From Oxalobacteraceae bacterium (lineage in GTDB: Bacteria; Pseudomonadota; Gammaproteobacteria; Burkholderiales; Burkholderiaceae_D): 64,000 bases of DNA. The stretch spans positions 1 through 64,000 of the forward strand of contig JAIXXN010000040.1 of the NCBI GenBank assembly GCA_027490725.1, in the 5' to 3' direction. The position numbers were made by a program, and so were the translations under genes. Under the pieces are notes generated by a model that saw only the letters and a list, made by a program, of their open reading frames with translations, had not been told where the DNA came from and ran no database searches. This document shows positions 44,831 to 54,218 of the stretch, one piece after another (within the stretch, counting starts at the first letter, position 1; each line of letters opens with the position of its first letter).

Positions 44831-47724
44831 AGCAAGCCATCGTCAGCATCGATCTTGGCACCACCAATACGGTGCTGGCGTATGCCGCCGCAGATAGCAG
44901 CGAGATCCGCCTGTTCGACATCGAACAGCTGACCGCACCCGGTGAAATCGGTAGCGCTACGCTGCTGCCCTCGCTGCGCTACCATCCGGCCGAAGGCGAA
45001 CTGGCCGACGGCGCTCTGCAACTACCTTGGCGCAGCGAGGATGTCGCTGGTCTGCCGCAAGTCGTGCTGGGCAAGCTGGCGCGCCAGCTCGGTGCACAGG
45101 TGCCGGGCCGCCTGGTGGCCAGTGCCAAAAGCTGGCTATCGCATCCGCAAGTCGATCGCACCGCGCCCATCCTGCCATGGGGCGCTGATGCCGATGTCGC
45201 GAAGGTTTCACCGCTGGCAGCCAGCGCCTCCTATCTGGCCTATCTGCGCAGTGCGTGGAACACGCGTTTTCCCGGGCAGCCCTTAGAGCAGCAACACCTC
45301 ATCCTCACCATTCCTGCCTCGTTTGACGAAGCCGCACGCGCCCTGACGCTGCAGGCGGCCAGACAGGCCGGTCTGCCGCAGCTGCGGCTACTGGAAGAAC
45401 CGCAGGCGGCTTTCTACGACTGGCTGTATCGCCAGCGCGCCAGCCTCGCCAGCGATCTGGCCAGTACCCGTCTAGTGCTGGTGTGCGACGTCGGCGGTGG
45501 CACCACCGACTTCAGCCTGATGCAGGTCACAATCAACGATGGCCAGCCCACAATCGAACGTATCGGCGTGGGCAACCACCTGATCCTGGGCGGCGACAAC
45601 ATGGATCTGGCGCTGGCCCATCTGGTCGAATCACGTCTGCATGGCGGCGACGGCACGCGGCTGTCAGCCAGCCGTCTGGCACAACTGGCCGAGCGCTGCC
45701 GCGCCGCCAAGGAACTGCTGCTGTCCGCCGACGCGCCGGAGCACACCACCGTCACCCTGCTCGGCAGTGGCTCCAAGTTGATCGCCGCTAGCCGCTCGGC
45801 GCAACTGACCCGCGCCGAAGTCGCCGCCATGGTGGTTGACGGCTTCTTCCCCCGTAATCCCGAGCGGGAAGCGGCGCGGCGCGGCCGGGCGGCACTCACC
45901 GAATTCGGTCTGCCATATGCCAGTGATGCCGCCATCACCCGCCATCTGGCCGGCTTCCTGCGCCAGCACGCGGCGGCCGCACGCGCCGCACTGGGCGCAG
46001 CGGGGATTGATGCCAGCGACACCAACGTCCCGGTGCCGGATACCCTGCTACTGAACGGCGGCGTGTTCCGGGCCGATGCGCTGGCGACGCGCCTGACCGA
46101 GGTACTGGGCCAGTGGCGCGGCGCACCTGTGACGCTACTCCACAACGATAATCCCGATGTGGCGGTAGCCCGTGGCGGGGTGGCCTATGCGCTCGGACAG
46201 GCCGGCCATGCACCGGTCATCGGCGGTGGCTCGCCACGCAGCTACTACCTGCTGCTCGACGCTGCCGCACGCCCTGACCAGCCACGCCGCGCGGTCTGCC
46301 TGCTGCCGCGCGGCAGTGCCGAGAATCGCGAACTACTGCTGGCCGAACGCAGCTTCGCGCTACGGCTGGGCCGACCGGTGCGCTTCCACCTGGCCTCCAG
46401 CAGCAACGCCGAACATACCCCGCAAGCGGGCGAACTGGTCGAACTGGCACCGGACGACTACCTGGAACTGCCGCCCATCGCCGCCGTGCTGCGCGACACC
46501 CGCAGTGACACGCGCAAGGAAATCACCGTACAACTGGCTAGCACACTGAGCGAAGTCGGCACGCTGGAAGTGCATTGCGTCGCCACCGACAGCGACCAGC
46601 GCTGGCTACTGGAATTCCAGTTGCGCGCGGTCGCGGGCAAGGCAGACGGCAGCGACGCTGACGACAGCACGGCCAGCGCGAGTGACGCTACCCTGCAGTT
46701 TGCGCTGCCGGCCGGTGTCGAACTGGCGCTCGAAAAGATCGACCGTATCTTCGGCACCCGCGCGCAGCAGGTCGAACTCAAGGAAGTGCGCCAGCTACGC
46801 GCCCAGCTGGAGCAGCTACTCGGTAGTCGCGCCAGCTGGCCTACCCCCCTGCTGCGTCACCTGTTCGACGCGCTGCTGGCACGCGCCAAAGGCCGGCGCC
46901 GTTCCGCCGATCACGAACGGGTCTGGCTCAATCTGAGCGGCTACTGCCTACGTCCGGGCTTCGGCGACAGCCTCGATGGGTGGCGTATCGAGCAGCTCTG
47001 GGCCATGTATGACGGCGGCATCCAGCACCACAAGGATGGTCAGGCCTGCGCAGAATGGTGGACCCTGTGGCGCCGCGTAGCCGGCGGACTCGATGTGACC
47101 ATGCAGTTGCGCGTACTCGATGATTTCGCCTTCAACGTACAAGCCGACGAAGGCGAACGGGGCCGCCGCCCGGTCACGCTGGTCAACGGCAGCGAGGAAG
47201 ACATGCTGCGCCTGGGCGCATCGCTGGAGCGCATTCCCGGCAATTACAAAGCCGAAATCGGTGCGTGGATGATGGGCCGGCTGCAAGCCCTGCGACGCAG
47301 CGCAGCGAAACGCGCCGCTATCGGCAGCCGCAGCGCTGCGCAGGAAGCGGCCAAGGCCGAAGCGGTGCTGGCACGCTTCCTGTGGGGCATCAGCCGGGTT
47401 GGTGCACGCCAGCCTTTCCATGGCAGCGCGCACGACGTGGTGGAGACGGCCATCGTCACCGAATGGCTGGCGCAGATAATGGAACTGGACTGGAAAAAAC
47501 TGGAAGCCGCCGCCTACGCGGCCACGCATCTGGCGCGCATGACGGGCGATCGCACCCGCGATATCGAAGCGAACTTACGTGCCGAGGTCCTGCGCCGCCT
47601 CGCCGGCATCGGCGCACCGGCCAGCTGGAGCGCCATGGTCAGCGCAGTGGTGCAGCTTGATCAGGCTGACGAACAGCGTTTGCTGGGCGACGCCCTGCCT
47701 CCGGGCCTAAAGCTGATCGCCTGA
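44827..47724 (+). CDS. Atypical Hsp70-like protein 2 with long C-terminal extension
   Basis: A 965-residue protein whose N-terminal half parallels its neighbour: SIDLGTTNTVLAYA (6-19), VCDVGGGTTDFSLM near 218, GGDNMDLALAHLVESRL and LLNGGVFRADALA. After a substrate-domain-like stretch and a Ser/Asp/Ala linker near residue 610 comes an about 340-residue helical region (LEKIDRIFGTRAQQVELKEV, LWAMYDGGIQHHKDGQACAEWW), which I recall being annotated DUF3731. The two Hsp70s share motifs closely enough to be paralogues. The final 18 bp overlap the end of the convergent DTW gene. Confidence 0.88.
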   Translation: MKQAIVSIDLGTTNTVLAYAAADSSEIRLFDIEQLTAPGEIGSATLLPSLRYHPAEGELADGALQLPWRSEDVAGLPQVVLGKLARQLGAQVPGRLVASAKSWLSHPQVDRTAPILPWGADADVAKVSPLAASASYLAYLRSAWNTRFPGQPLEQQHLILTIPASFDEAARALTLQAARQAGLPQLRLLEEPQAAFYDWLYRQRASLASDLASTRLVLVCDVGGGTTDFSLMQVTINDGQPTIERIGVGNHLILGGDNMDLALAHLVESRLHGGDGTRLSASRLAQLAERCRAAKELLLSADAPEHTTVTLLGSGSKLIAASRSAQLTRAEVAAMVVDGFFPRNPEREAARRGRAALTEFGLPYASDAAITRHLAGFLRQHAAAARAALGAAGIDASDTNVPVPDTLLLNGGVFRADALATRLTEVLGQWRGAPVTLLHNDNPDVAVARGGVAYALGQAGHAPVIGGGSPRSYYLLLDAAARPDQPRRAVCLLPRGSAENRELLLAERSFALRLGRPVRFHLASSSNAEHTPQAGELVELAPDDYLELPPIAAVLRDTRSDTRKEITVQLASTLSEVGTLEVHCVATDSDQRWLLEFQLRAVAGKADGSDADDSTASASDATLQFALPAGVELALEKIDRIFGTRAQQVELKEVRQLRAQLEQLLGSRASWPTPLLRHLFDALLARAKGRRRSADHERVWLNLSGYCLRPGFGDSLDGWRIEQLWAMYDGGIQHHKDGQACAEWWTLWRRVAGGLDVTMQLRVLDDFAFNVQADEGERGRRPVTLVNGSEEDMLRLGASLERIPGNYKAEIGAWMMGRLQALRRSAAKRAAIGSRSAAQEAAKAEAVLARFLWGISRVGARQPFHGSAHDVVETAIVTEWLAQIMELDWKKLEAAAYAATHLARMTGDRTRDIEANLRAEVLRRLAGIGAPASWSAMVSAVVQLDQADEQRLLGDALPPGLKLIA

Positions 47725-48411
47725 GCGGGGCGGCGCAAACGCCGCCTGCTGCGCCACAAAACCGTCAAAAGCGTCGATCAGCGCTGCATAGCGCTGCGGC
47801 GCCTGTTCCAGCTGTTCGAGCGCATACACGGTCGCTTCCAGCGTCGAGAGCTGGTCCGGCAGATGCGCCTTGCGGATCAGATAGTGCGATGCCGGGGTTT
47901 GCCTGAGCGGCAATCGCGGCAGACTTTGCAGCGCCGGATTCAGGTACAGCATTTTGCGGCTTTTGCGCCACGTCCCATCCAGCACAATTAAACGCAAGCC
48001 TTGCGGGTGCCGTAGCCAGGCAGGATCGAGTGCTGCGGCACGCAGCATGCCGGGCGCCTGATCGGCCGGTGTGTCGGGATACAGCAGAATATTACGGCGT
48101 GGCCCTGCCAGCATGGCGTCCAACTGCGCCGGATCGAAACACTCCCCAACCGCCAGCTGGCTGCCCGCCAGACTCAGATGCAGCAGCCGCGCGCTGCCCT
48201 TGGCCTGATGTAGCTCTAGCGGATGCTGCAAAATCAGCACCTCCACCTGTGGCTGATGCGGCGCAATCCAGCCACAGATACAGGCACTCTGCGCCCGCAA
48301 ACAGGCAGCACACAGCTTGCGGGGAAGTTTGACTGCGACGCTGGTGGGCGTCGCAGCGTCGCCTGGCAGGCTGGCGGATAGACTGGTCGATCGATGAATA
48401 GGCTGGCTCAT
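47707..48411 (-). CDS. DTW-domain tRNA-uridine aminocarboxypropyltransferase
   Basis: Predicted enzyme that adds the 3-amino-3-carboxypropyl group from SAM to uridine in tRNA (TapT-like). The 234-residue protein has a cysteine cluster CAACLRAQSACICGW near residue 34 and the family motif region VLDGTWRKSRKM, where the name-giving D-T-W appears as DGTW. The fold is of the SPOUT type. It is single and convergent with the Hsp70 operon, overlapping its last 18 bp. Confidence 0.87.
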   Translation of the reverse strand: MSQPIHRSTSLSASLPGDAATPTSVAVKLPRKLCAACLRAQSACICGWIAPHQPQVEVLILQHPLELHQAKGSARLLHLSLAGSQLAVGECFDPAQLDAMLAGPRRNILLYPDTPADQAPGMLRAAALDPAWLRHPQGLRLIVLDGTWRKSRKMLYLNPALQSLPRLPLRQTPASHYLIRKAHLPDQLSTLEATVYALEQLEQAPQRYAALIDAFDGFVAQQAAFAPPRSGDQL

Positions 48412-48422
48412 AGGCCGCCATA

Positions 48423-50012
48423 TTACTGCAGGCGTAGCTTGGCTGCCTGTGGTAGTGCGGGACGCTGCTGCGCCGTATCGAGTTTAAACACGCTCATCAG
48501 CTCATGCAGCTTGCCCGATTGCTCCTGCAGCGATCCGGCGGCCGCCGCCGCTTCTTCGACCAGTGCTGCATTCTGCTGCGTCACCTGATCCATCTGGGTG
48601 ATCGCATCGTTGACCTGCGCGATGCCCTGACTCTGTTCTTCACTGGCGTTGCTAATCTGGCCCATGATTCTGGTGACCTGACCGATACTGTCGACAATTT
48701 CGTGCATGGTCTTACCGGCCTTGTCGACCAGCTCGGAGCCCAGCGTCACACTGTGCACCGACGCGTCGATGAGCACTTTGATATCCTTGGCCGCCGCGGC
48801 CGAGCGCTGCGCCAGCGTGCGTACTTCGGAAGCCACCACCGCGAAGCCGCGCCCCTGTTCACCGGCGCGCGCCGCTTCAACCGCTGCATTCAATGCCAGA
48901 ATATTGGTCTGGAACGCGATCCCGTCGATCACCGCAATAATGTCGACAATCTTGCTCGAAGCAGCGTTGATATCACCCATGGTACTCACCACTTCACCGA
49001 CCACCGCACCACCGCGACTGGCGATTGCCGATGCTGCATACGCCAGTTGATTGGCTTCGCGCGCATGTTCGGCATTAATCCGTACAGTCGACGTCAGTTG
49101 TTCCATCGACGAAGCGGTTTCCTCGAGTGCGCTGGCCTGCTGTTCGGTGCGCGAAGACAGATCGAGATTGCCATGCGCGATTTCGCTCGACGCCGTGGCA
49201 ATCAGCTCGGTCCCGCCGCGCACTTGAGCAACGATATTGACCAGATTGCCATTCATGGTTTTCAGCGCATGCATTAACTGGCCCGCCTCATCCTGGCTAT
49301 GCACTTCGATAGCGCTGGTCAGATCGCCCGACGAGACGGTTTCCGCCACCCGCACTGCCTCATTGATCGGTCCCGTAATCGTGCGGGAAATCCACCATGC
49401 TGCCAGTGCCCCCAGCACTATCGCCGCGACGCCCAGTGTAATCAGTAGCATCCGCCCGCTGGTGTACTGCTGGCGGATAGCGCTCGCCGCGACATCGAGC
49501 AATTCACTCTGTCTGTCGGCAAAACGTTTCAGCGCATCCAGATAGACGACGCGGCTGCGGGTCATATCGGTTTCGTATAGCCGCTTCGCGCCCTCCAGAT
49601 CCCCGGCCGCCTTGGCAGCAAAGACCGCCTTGCGAATCTCCGTATAGGTTTTGCGCGCCACCAGCAGGGTATCAAAGCGCGACTTCAATTCGGCATCCTG
49701 GATGTTCTTGCCGATTTCGTCCTGAATCTTGGTAGCCGCCTGCGACGAGGTAGCCATCAACGCTTCGATCGCCTTCTGATCGGCAGGATCACTGACCATC
49801 ACCGCGCCCATGGTGCGCGCCGCATTCACTTCGATGACTTTGCCCCACTCCGCGACCATGCGCTCATCGCGCACCTTCACACTAATCATTTCGTCGGTCA
49901 TTGCGCTGGCGTGTCCAAGACGCAGCAGGCCAACAATCGTCATTGCCACCAGAAGCAACAGTACCAGCGCAAAACCGATCCCGAGGCGGGTACCAATTTT
50001 CAAGTTAGTCAT
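48423..50012 (-). CDS. Methyl-accepting chemotaxis protein 2
   Basis: A 529-residue chemoreceptor. TM1 is about 10-32 and TM2 about 190-210, with a helical periplasmic sensor of the four-helix type between. HAMP ([20 protein letters not shown]) and the signalling domain with [20 protein letters not shown] follow. There is no CheR-binding pentapeptide at the end. The ATG at 50012 is used because GGGGA lies 6 nt upstream; an upstream start would translate the 9-bp repeat. It has no chemotaxis partner gene next to it. Confidence 0.94.
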   Translation of the reverse strand: MTNLKIGTRLGIGFALVLLLLVAMTIVGLLRLGHASAMTDEMISVKVRDERMVAEWGKVIEVNAARTMGAVMVSDPADQKAIEALMATSSQAATKIQDEIGKNIQDAELKSRFDTLLVARKTYTEIRKAVFAAKAAGDLEGAKRLYETDMTRSRVVYLDALKRFADRQSELLDVAASAIRQQYTSGRMLLITLGVAAIVLGALAAWWISRTITGPINEAVRVAETVSSGDLTSAIEVHSQDEAGQLMHALKTMNGNLVNIVAQVRGGTELIATASSEIAHGNLDLSSRTEQQASALEETASSMEQLTSTVRINAEHAREANQLAYAASAIASRGGAVVGEVVSTMGDINAASSKIVDIIAVIDGIAFQTNILALNAAVEAARAGEQGRGFAVVASEVRTLAQRSAAAAKDIKVLIDASVHSVTLGSELVDKAGKTMHEIVDSIGQVTRIMGQISNASEEQSQGIAQVNDAITQMDQVTQQNAALVEEAAAAAGSLQEQSGKLHELMSVFKLDTAQQRPALPQAAKLRLQ

Positions 50013-50021
50013 GCGAATCCC

Positions 50022-50046
50022 CAAGAAGTCCAAGAAGTCCAAGAAG
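50022..50046 (-). repeat. 9-bp tandem repeat upstream of chemoreceptor 2
   Basis: CAAGAAGTC occurs twice plus a partial CAAGAAG, 10 bp upstream of the start codon. Read on the coding strand it is in frame with the receptor (encoding DFL units from an upstream start). Confidence 0.8.
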
Positions 50047-50098
50047 CACTCTGCCTGACGATCCTAGCATTATTTCCCGAAGTCGCAGAAAAGTTTCG

Positions 50099-50965
50099 CT
50101 ATTCCGTACGTAAAACCCCTAAAAGTTTCTCCAGTTGGGTAAGTGTGGCGCCATCCTGTAGCACTTCCTGCAACCAGCGATGCAAAGGCATCTCGCCCCA
50201 GCAGGCGGCTTTTTCCGCCAGATAGGCCACCGGACTATGCGGCTCGCTGGCTCTGAAGAAGGCCGCTACCCGACGCAATTCAGCCAGCGCCTGCTGACGG
50301 TTCTGGATCGCCCCGCTCACCGCCGCGGGCAGAGAACTGGCCACACTGGTAACTGATACCGGCAACAGCGCATCCCGGCCGGCCAGCGCAGCGCCATCCG
50401 CCACCAGTGTGTGCAAAGCCTCGCGGGCAGCACTGAAACCGGGGGCCTGGCTAGCGAAGCGCGCCCCGGCCACCCGCTCCAGTTGCAGCAGCATCGCGGC
50501 GCAGTAATCGGCATCGGCCGGCAGCACCTTGCCGTGTTGCTGCTGCCACTGCTGCAGCAAGGCCGGTGTACGGGCCAGTAGCCAGTGCAGATTGCCGCTG
50601 CGCTGCTCGTAATCGCCCTGTTCCGCCAGCGGATACAGATCATCCCAGAACTGCTCGCACAAGCCCGCCAGCAGCGCATAGCCATCGCCCAGACCACGTG
50701 CGCCATGTGTGCTCGCCAGCGCTTCCGCCAGCCAGACTGCCAGCCGCAGATCCTTGCTGCGGGTTTCGATCAGCGCCGCGCAGCGCGTGGCGACCTGCTG
50801 CCAGTCGGCCTGCCTGAGCGTTGTGACCCAGACCCCCTGATCAAGCGCCGGATCGTCCTGCACGCGCACCTGCGCAATCGCATCCATCTCGGCACTGAAT
50901 GCCAGATCCTCGCCACAGGGCTGATCGGGGCGGATCGGCTGCAACAGCCGGTCAAAACTCAGCAT
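50099..50965 (-). CDS. tssA: T6SS protein TssA (ImpA_N domain)
   Basis: Baseplate or sheath-cap component that guides tail polymerisation in type VI secretion. The 288-residue protein has the ImpA N-terminal domain (DQPCGEDLAFSAEMDAI, KDLRLAVWLAEAL, FWDDLYP) and a short C-terminal part ending with the typical EPHSPVAYLAEKAACWGEMPLHRWLQEVL-like segment (only its pattern is cited). It is the short TssA form. It is the last gene of the minus-strand T6SS run, 12 bp after tssH. Confidence 0.92.
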   Translation of the reverse strand: MLSFDRLLQPIRPDQPCGEDLAFSAEMDAIAQVRVQDDPALDQGVWVTTLRQADWQQVATRCAALIETRSKDLRLAVWLAEALASTHGARGLGDGYALLAGLCEQFWDDLYPLAEQGDYEQRSGNLHWLLARTPALLQQWQQQHGKVLPADADYCAAMLLQLERVAGARFASQAPGFSAAREALHTLVADGAALAGRDALLPVSVTSVASSLPAAVSGAIQNRQQALAELRRVAAFFRASEPHSPVAYLAEKAACWGEMPLHRWLQEVLQDGATLTQLEKLLGVLRTE

Positions 50966-50977
50966 GGTCCCCCCCGC

Positions 50978-53602
50978 CTATCTGATGGTGTATTTGAACT
51001 GGCCCTGACGGCCGGCACCGACCCTGATGCGCGCGATCGGCACCGCCTCGCTCATACGCTGCAGGATCGCCGTCGCAACGCCGGGCAGTAGGGTAGCGCT
51101 CAGGATATGATCGACGTTGCGCGCGCCCGCATCGACTTCGGTACAACGCTGCAGCACCGCGTCCACCACCGCCGCCTCGTAACAGAACTCCGCAGCATGC
51201 TGTTGGCGGATCCGGACCGCGATCTGATCGAGCTTGAGGGTGATGATACGGGCCAGTACCGCATCGGCAATTGGATAGAACGGCAGCACCTTCAGGCGGC
51301 CGATGAAGGCCGGTTTGAAATGACGGATCAGCACTGGGCGCAGCAGCTGTTCCAGTTCCGTCACGGGCGGCCGTTGCGCCTGATTCAGGCAGGCCTGCAT
51401 CACAGCCGCCGAGCCAAGATTCGAGGTCGCAATGATGATGCAGTTGCGGAAGTCGATCTGGCGCCCTTCCGCATCATCCATAACGCCCTTGTCGAACACC
51501 TGATAGAACAGCTCGATCACATCGGCATGGGCTTTCTCTATCTCGTCGAGCAGCAACACACTGTAGGGATTGCGGCGCACGGCTTCGGTCAGTACGCCCC
51601 CTTCGCCATACCCCACGTAACCGGGTGGCGACCCCTTCAGACCAGCGACGCTGTGCGCTTCTTGATATTCGCTCATATTGATGGTGATCAGCTTGCGCTC
51701 GCCACCATACAGCAGCTCGGCCAGTGCCAGCGCCGTCTCCGTCTTGCCGACGCCGGAGGGACCTGCAAACAGGAACACCCCCTGTGGTTTGACCGGATCA
51801 TCGAGCCGCGCCCGGGCCGTCTGCACGCGCTGCGCAACCGCGGCCATGGCATCGTTCTGACCCAGTATGCGATTCTGCAGCGCCTCCTGCAGATGCAGTA
51901 CCGTATGCAGATCTTCACTGACCATTTTACCGAGCGGGATACCGGTCCAGCCGGAGATAATCGCCGCCACCGCCGCAGCATCCACTTCCACCGGTACCAG
52001 CGGCGTCTCGCCCTGCAAGGCCTGCAACTCTTCGAGCAGGCCGGCTAGCGCAGCACTGCTACCTGCCGCACGCTCGCGCATGATGGCCGCGACCAGCGCC
52101 TGCTCGCGCTGCCAGCGCTGCGCCAGCGCATCGTGCCGCTCACGCAAGGCGTGCAAGCTCGTTGCTAGCGTAGCCAGCCGGCCGGCGTGTCTGCCAGCCT
52201 CCCCGACCCGCTGCAGCGCCGCGTTTTCTGTTTCAAGGCGTGCGATCTGCTGGATCACCTGTTCCAGCTGGGCTGGTGCCACACTGTGCGCCAGCGCGAC
52301 CCGCGCGCAGGCGGTATCCAGTACGCTGACCGCCTTATCGGGCAGCTGGCGACCGATGATGTAACGATGCGACAGACGCACTGCCTGGGTCACCGCTTCA
52401 GCGCGGATGCTGACGCCGAAATGCCGCTCCATCAACGGCGTCATAGCGCGCAACATGGCCGCTGCCAGTTCCTCATCCGGCTCCTCGACCTTCACCACCT
52501 GAAACCGCCGCGCCAGCGCGGCATCCTTCTCGAAGTATTTCTTGTATTCGCTCCAGGTCGTCGCCGCGATGGTACGTAACTCGCCGCGCGCCAGCGCCGG
52601 CTTGAGCAGGTTCGCCGCGTCATTCTGTCCGGCGGCAGCACCGGCACCAATCAGCGTATGCGCTTCGTCGATAAACAGGATGATTCCCTGCGGGCTGCGT
52701 TTGACTTCCTCGATCACAGCCTGCAAGCGATGTTCGAACTCGCCCTTGACGCTAGCCCCGGCCTGCAGCAGCCCCAGATCAAGCGTGTGCAGGGCAACCT
52801 GGCGCAGCACCTCGGGAACATCACCGGCCACCATACGCAGCGCCAGCCCCTCCACTACAGCAGTCTTGCCAACCCCGGCGTCGCCCGTCAGTATCGGGTT
52901 ATTCTGGCGCCGCCGCATCAGCACATCGATCATCTGGCGGATTTCCTGTTCCCGGCCAATCACGGGATCAAGCTTGCCTTCGCGGGCTAGCCGCGTCAGG
53001 CTGGTGGTGTACTGATCGAGCGCTGGTGTAAGCGCTGCCTGTGTGCCTGACGTAGCGGCGATGCCTGATGTACTCAGGGTGCTCCGGGGCAGCGTATCCG
53101 CCGGCGCTGGGGTGCACGGCACCAGTTCCTGCGAGCCCTGCGTGTAGCGTTCCAGATAATGTTTGATTTCGGCTATCGGCAGCCTGGCGAACTGGCTCGA
53201 GGCGCGCTGCGCCAGCTGCGCCAGACTCCTATCGGTCAGCATGGCAATCAGTAGATGGCCGCTGCGCACTTGCGCAGTCTGTGGCACAGCCAGCGATGCA
53301 ATCAGCCAGGCCTGCTCCAGCAGTGCCAGCAGCTCGGTCGACAACACTGGCGTGCGGGTACTGCCGGACTTGAGCTGGCTGACAGCATGCTGCAGATCGG
53401 CGCTGAGTACTTCCACGCTGGTTTCGCAGCGCCGCAAGATGACCGTCACATCCGAGGCGGGCTGCTCCAGCAGCGCGAGAAACAGATGCTCGACTTCGAC
53501 CGCGAACTGCCCCAGTCCGACACAGATACTGGCGGCACGACTGAAGGCCGTGCGTGCCGTAGGATTCAGTTTAGCAATCAGGGTCTTCAGATTCAGTTCC
53601 AT
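50978..53602 (-). CDS. tssH: T6SS ATPase ClpV (TssH)
   Basis: AAA+ unfoldase that disassembles contracted TssB/TssC sheaths. The 874-residue protein has a Clp N-terminal repeat domain, a first AAA module with Walker A GDAGVGKTAVVEG and Walker B ILFIDEAHTLIG, a middle coiled coil, and a second module with GPSGVGKTETALA and VLLLDEIEKAH. The start at 53602 (MELNLKTLI) has GGAGA upstream and the normal N-terminus. Confidence 0.96.
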   Translation of the reverse strand: MELNLKTLIAKLNPTARTAFSRAASICVGLGQFAVEVEHLFLALLEQPASDVTVILRRCETSVEVLSADLQHAVSQLKSGSTRTPVLSTELLALLEQAWLIASLAVPQTAQVRSGHLLIAMLTDRSLAQLAQRASSQFARLPIAEIKHYLERYTQGSQELVPCTPAPADTLPRSTLSTSGIAATSGTQAALTPALDQYTTSLTRLAREGKLDPVIGREQEIRQMIDVLMRRRQNNPILTGDAGVGKTAVVEGLALRMVAGDVPEVLRQVALHTLDLGLLQAGASVKGEFEHRLQAVIEEVKRSPQGIILFIDEAHTLIGAGAAAGQNDAANLLKPALARGELRTIAATTWSEYKKYFEKDAALARRFQVVKVEEPDEELAAAMLRAMTPLMERHFGVSIRAEAVTQAVRLSHRYIIGRQLPDKAVSVLDTACARVALAHSVAPAQLEQVIQQIARLETENAALQRVGEAGRHAGRLATLATSLHALRERHDALAQRWQREQALVAAIMRERAAGSSAALAGLLEELQALQGETPLVPVEVDAAAVAAIISGWTGIPLGKMVSEDLHTVLHLQEALQNRILGQNDAMAAVAQRVQTARARLDDPVKPQGVFLFAGPSGVGKTETALALAELLYGGERKLITINMSEYQEAHSVAGLKGSPPGYVGYGEGGVLTEAVRRNPYSVLLLDEIEKAHADVIELFYQVFDKGVMDDAEGRQIDFRNCIIIATSNLGSAAVMQACLNQAQRPPVTELEQLLRPVLIRHFKPAFIGRLKVLPFYPIADAVLARIITLKLDQIAVRIRQQHAAEFCYEAAVVDAVLQRCTEVDAGARNVDHILSATLLPGVATAILQRMSEAVPIARIRVGAGRQGQFKYTIR

Positions 53603-53644
53603 GGGAAGTCTCCGCAAGCAGCACAGCAAAGGGCAGCAGATCAT

Positions 53645-53675
53645 CCGCAGCAGAGCGGCGCCCGTCCTGCTGCGG
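53645..53675 (-). promoter_or_regulatory. Strong hairpin between hcp and tssH
   Basis: CCGCAGCAG pairs perfectly with CTGCTGCGG around a 13-nt loop, about 20-50 nt after the hcp stop. There is no T run. It may protect the hcp message from 3' decay or reduce read-through, allowing high Hcp levels. Confidence 0.5.
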
Positions 53676-53695
53676 CAACAGCGCCAGTAACGCCG

Positions 53696-54187
53696 TCAAA
53701 CGATGCGATTGGTGGACAAGTCCCAGCCACCCGAGGTGTTCCCGCCTGCGCCGCCAGAGATTTTCTGCTGGGTGTATTTCCACTTCACTCTGGAGAACTT
53801 CAGCGACACTTCCTCGGACAGAATGTCGCCTTCCTGCACCGCCGGCGAGACAGCACCAATCAGCACATTCTCGACTTCGATTTCGAAGTATTTGACACGC
53901 TCGCCCTGGCCATCGGCGCGCATGAATTCCAGCCGGGCTTTCGGGATAGTGCGTCCTGCCGCACAGGTTTGTAGCAGGATGGGCGAGGACAGATCGGCCA
54001 GTTTCGCAATCACGATATCGCGATGCTCGCAGCGCTCGGCCGTGTGACCGCCGCCGGTGGAGGCAGTGGCCGACTTGGGCTGCTCGACTCCGAAACTGAC
54101 CGAACGGCATTCGATCCAGTCCTTGTGACGATCATCGTTCGATTCACCCTTAATTCCGTCTATGCTCAGATACACGTCAATTGCCAT
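53696..54187 (-). CDS. hcp: T6SS tube protein Hcp (TssD)
   Basis: Hexamer-forming inner tube protein that is secreted with the spike. The 163-residue protein starts MAIDVYLSIDGIKGES and has the family pattern of strands (DWIECRSVSFGVEQP, ILSEEVSLKFSRVKWKYTQQ). The ATG at 54187 gives normal Hcp length. It lies between tssC and tssH. Confidence 0.96.
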   Translation of the reverse strand: MAIDVYLSIDGIKGESNDDRHKDWIECRSVSFGVEQPKSATASTGGGHTAERCEHRDIVIAKLADLSSPILLQTCAAGRTIPKARLEFMRADGQGERVKYFEIEVENVLIGAVSPAVQEGDILSEEVSLKFSRVKWKYTQQKISGGAGGNTSGGWDLSTNRIV

Positions 54188-54218
54188 GGCACGCTCCATT
54201 CTCAGGTTAGGGAAACAA

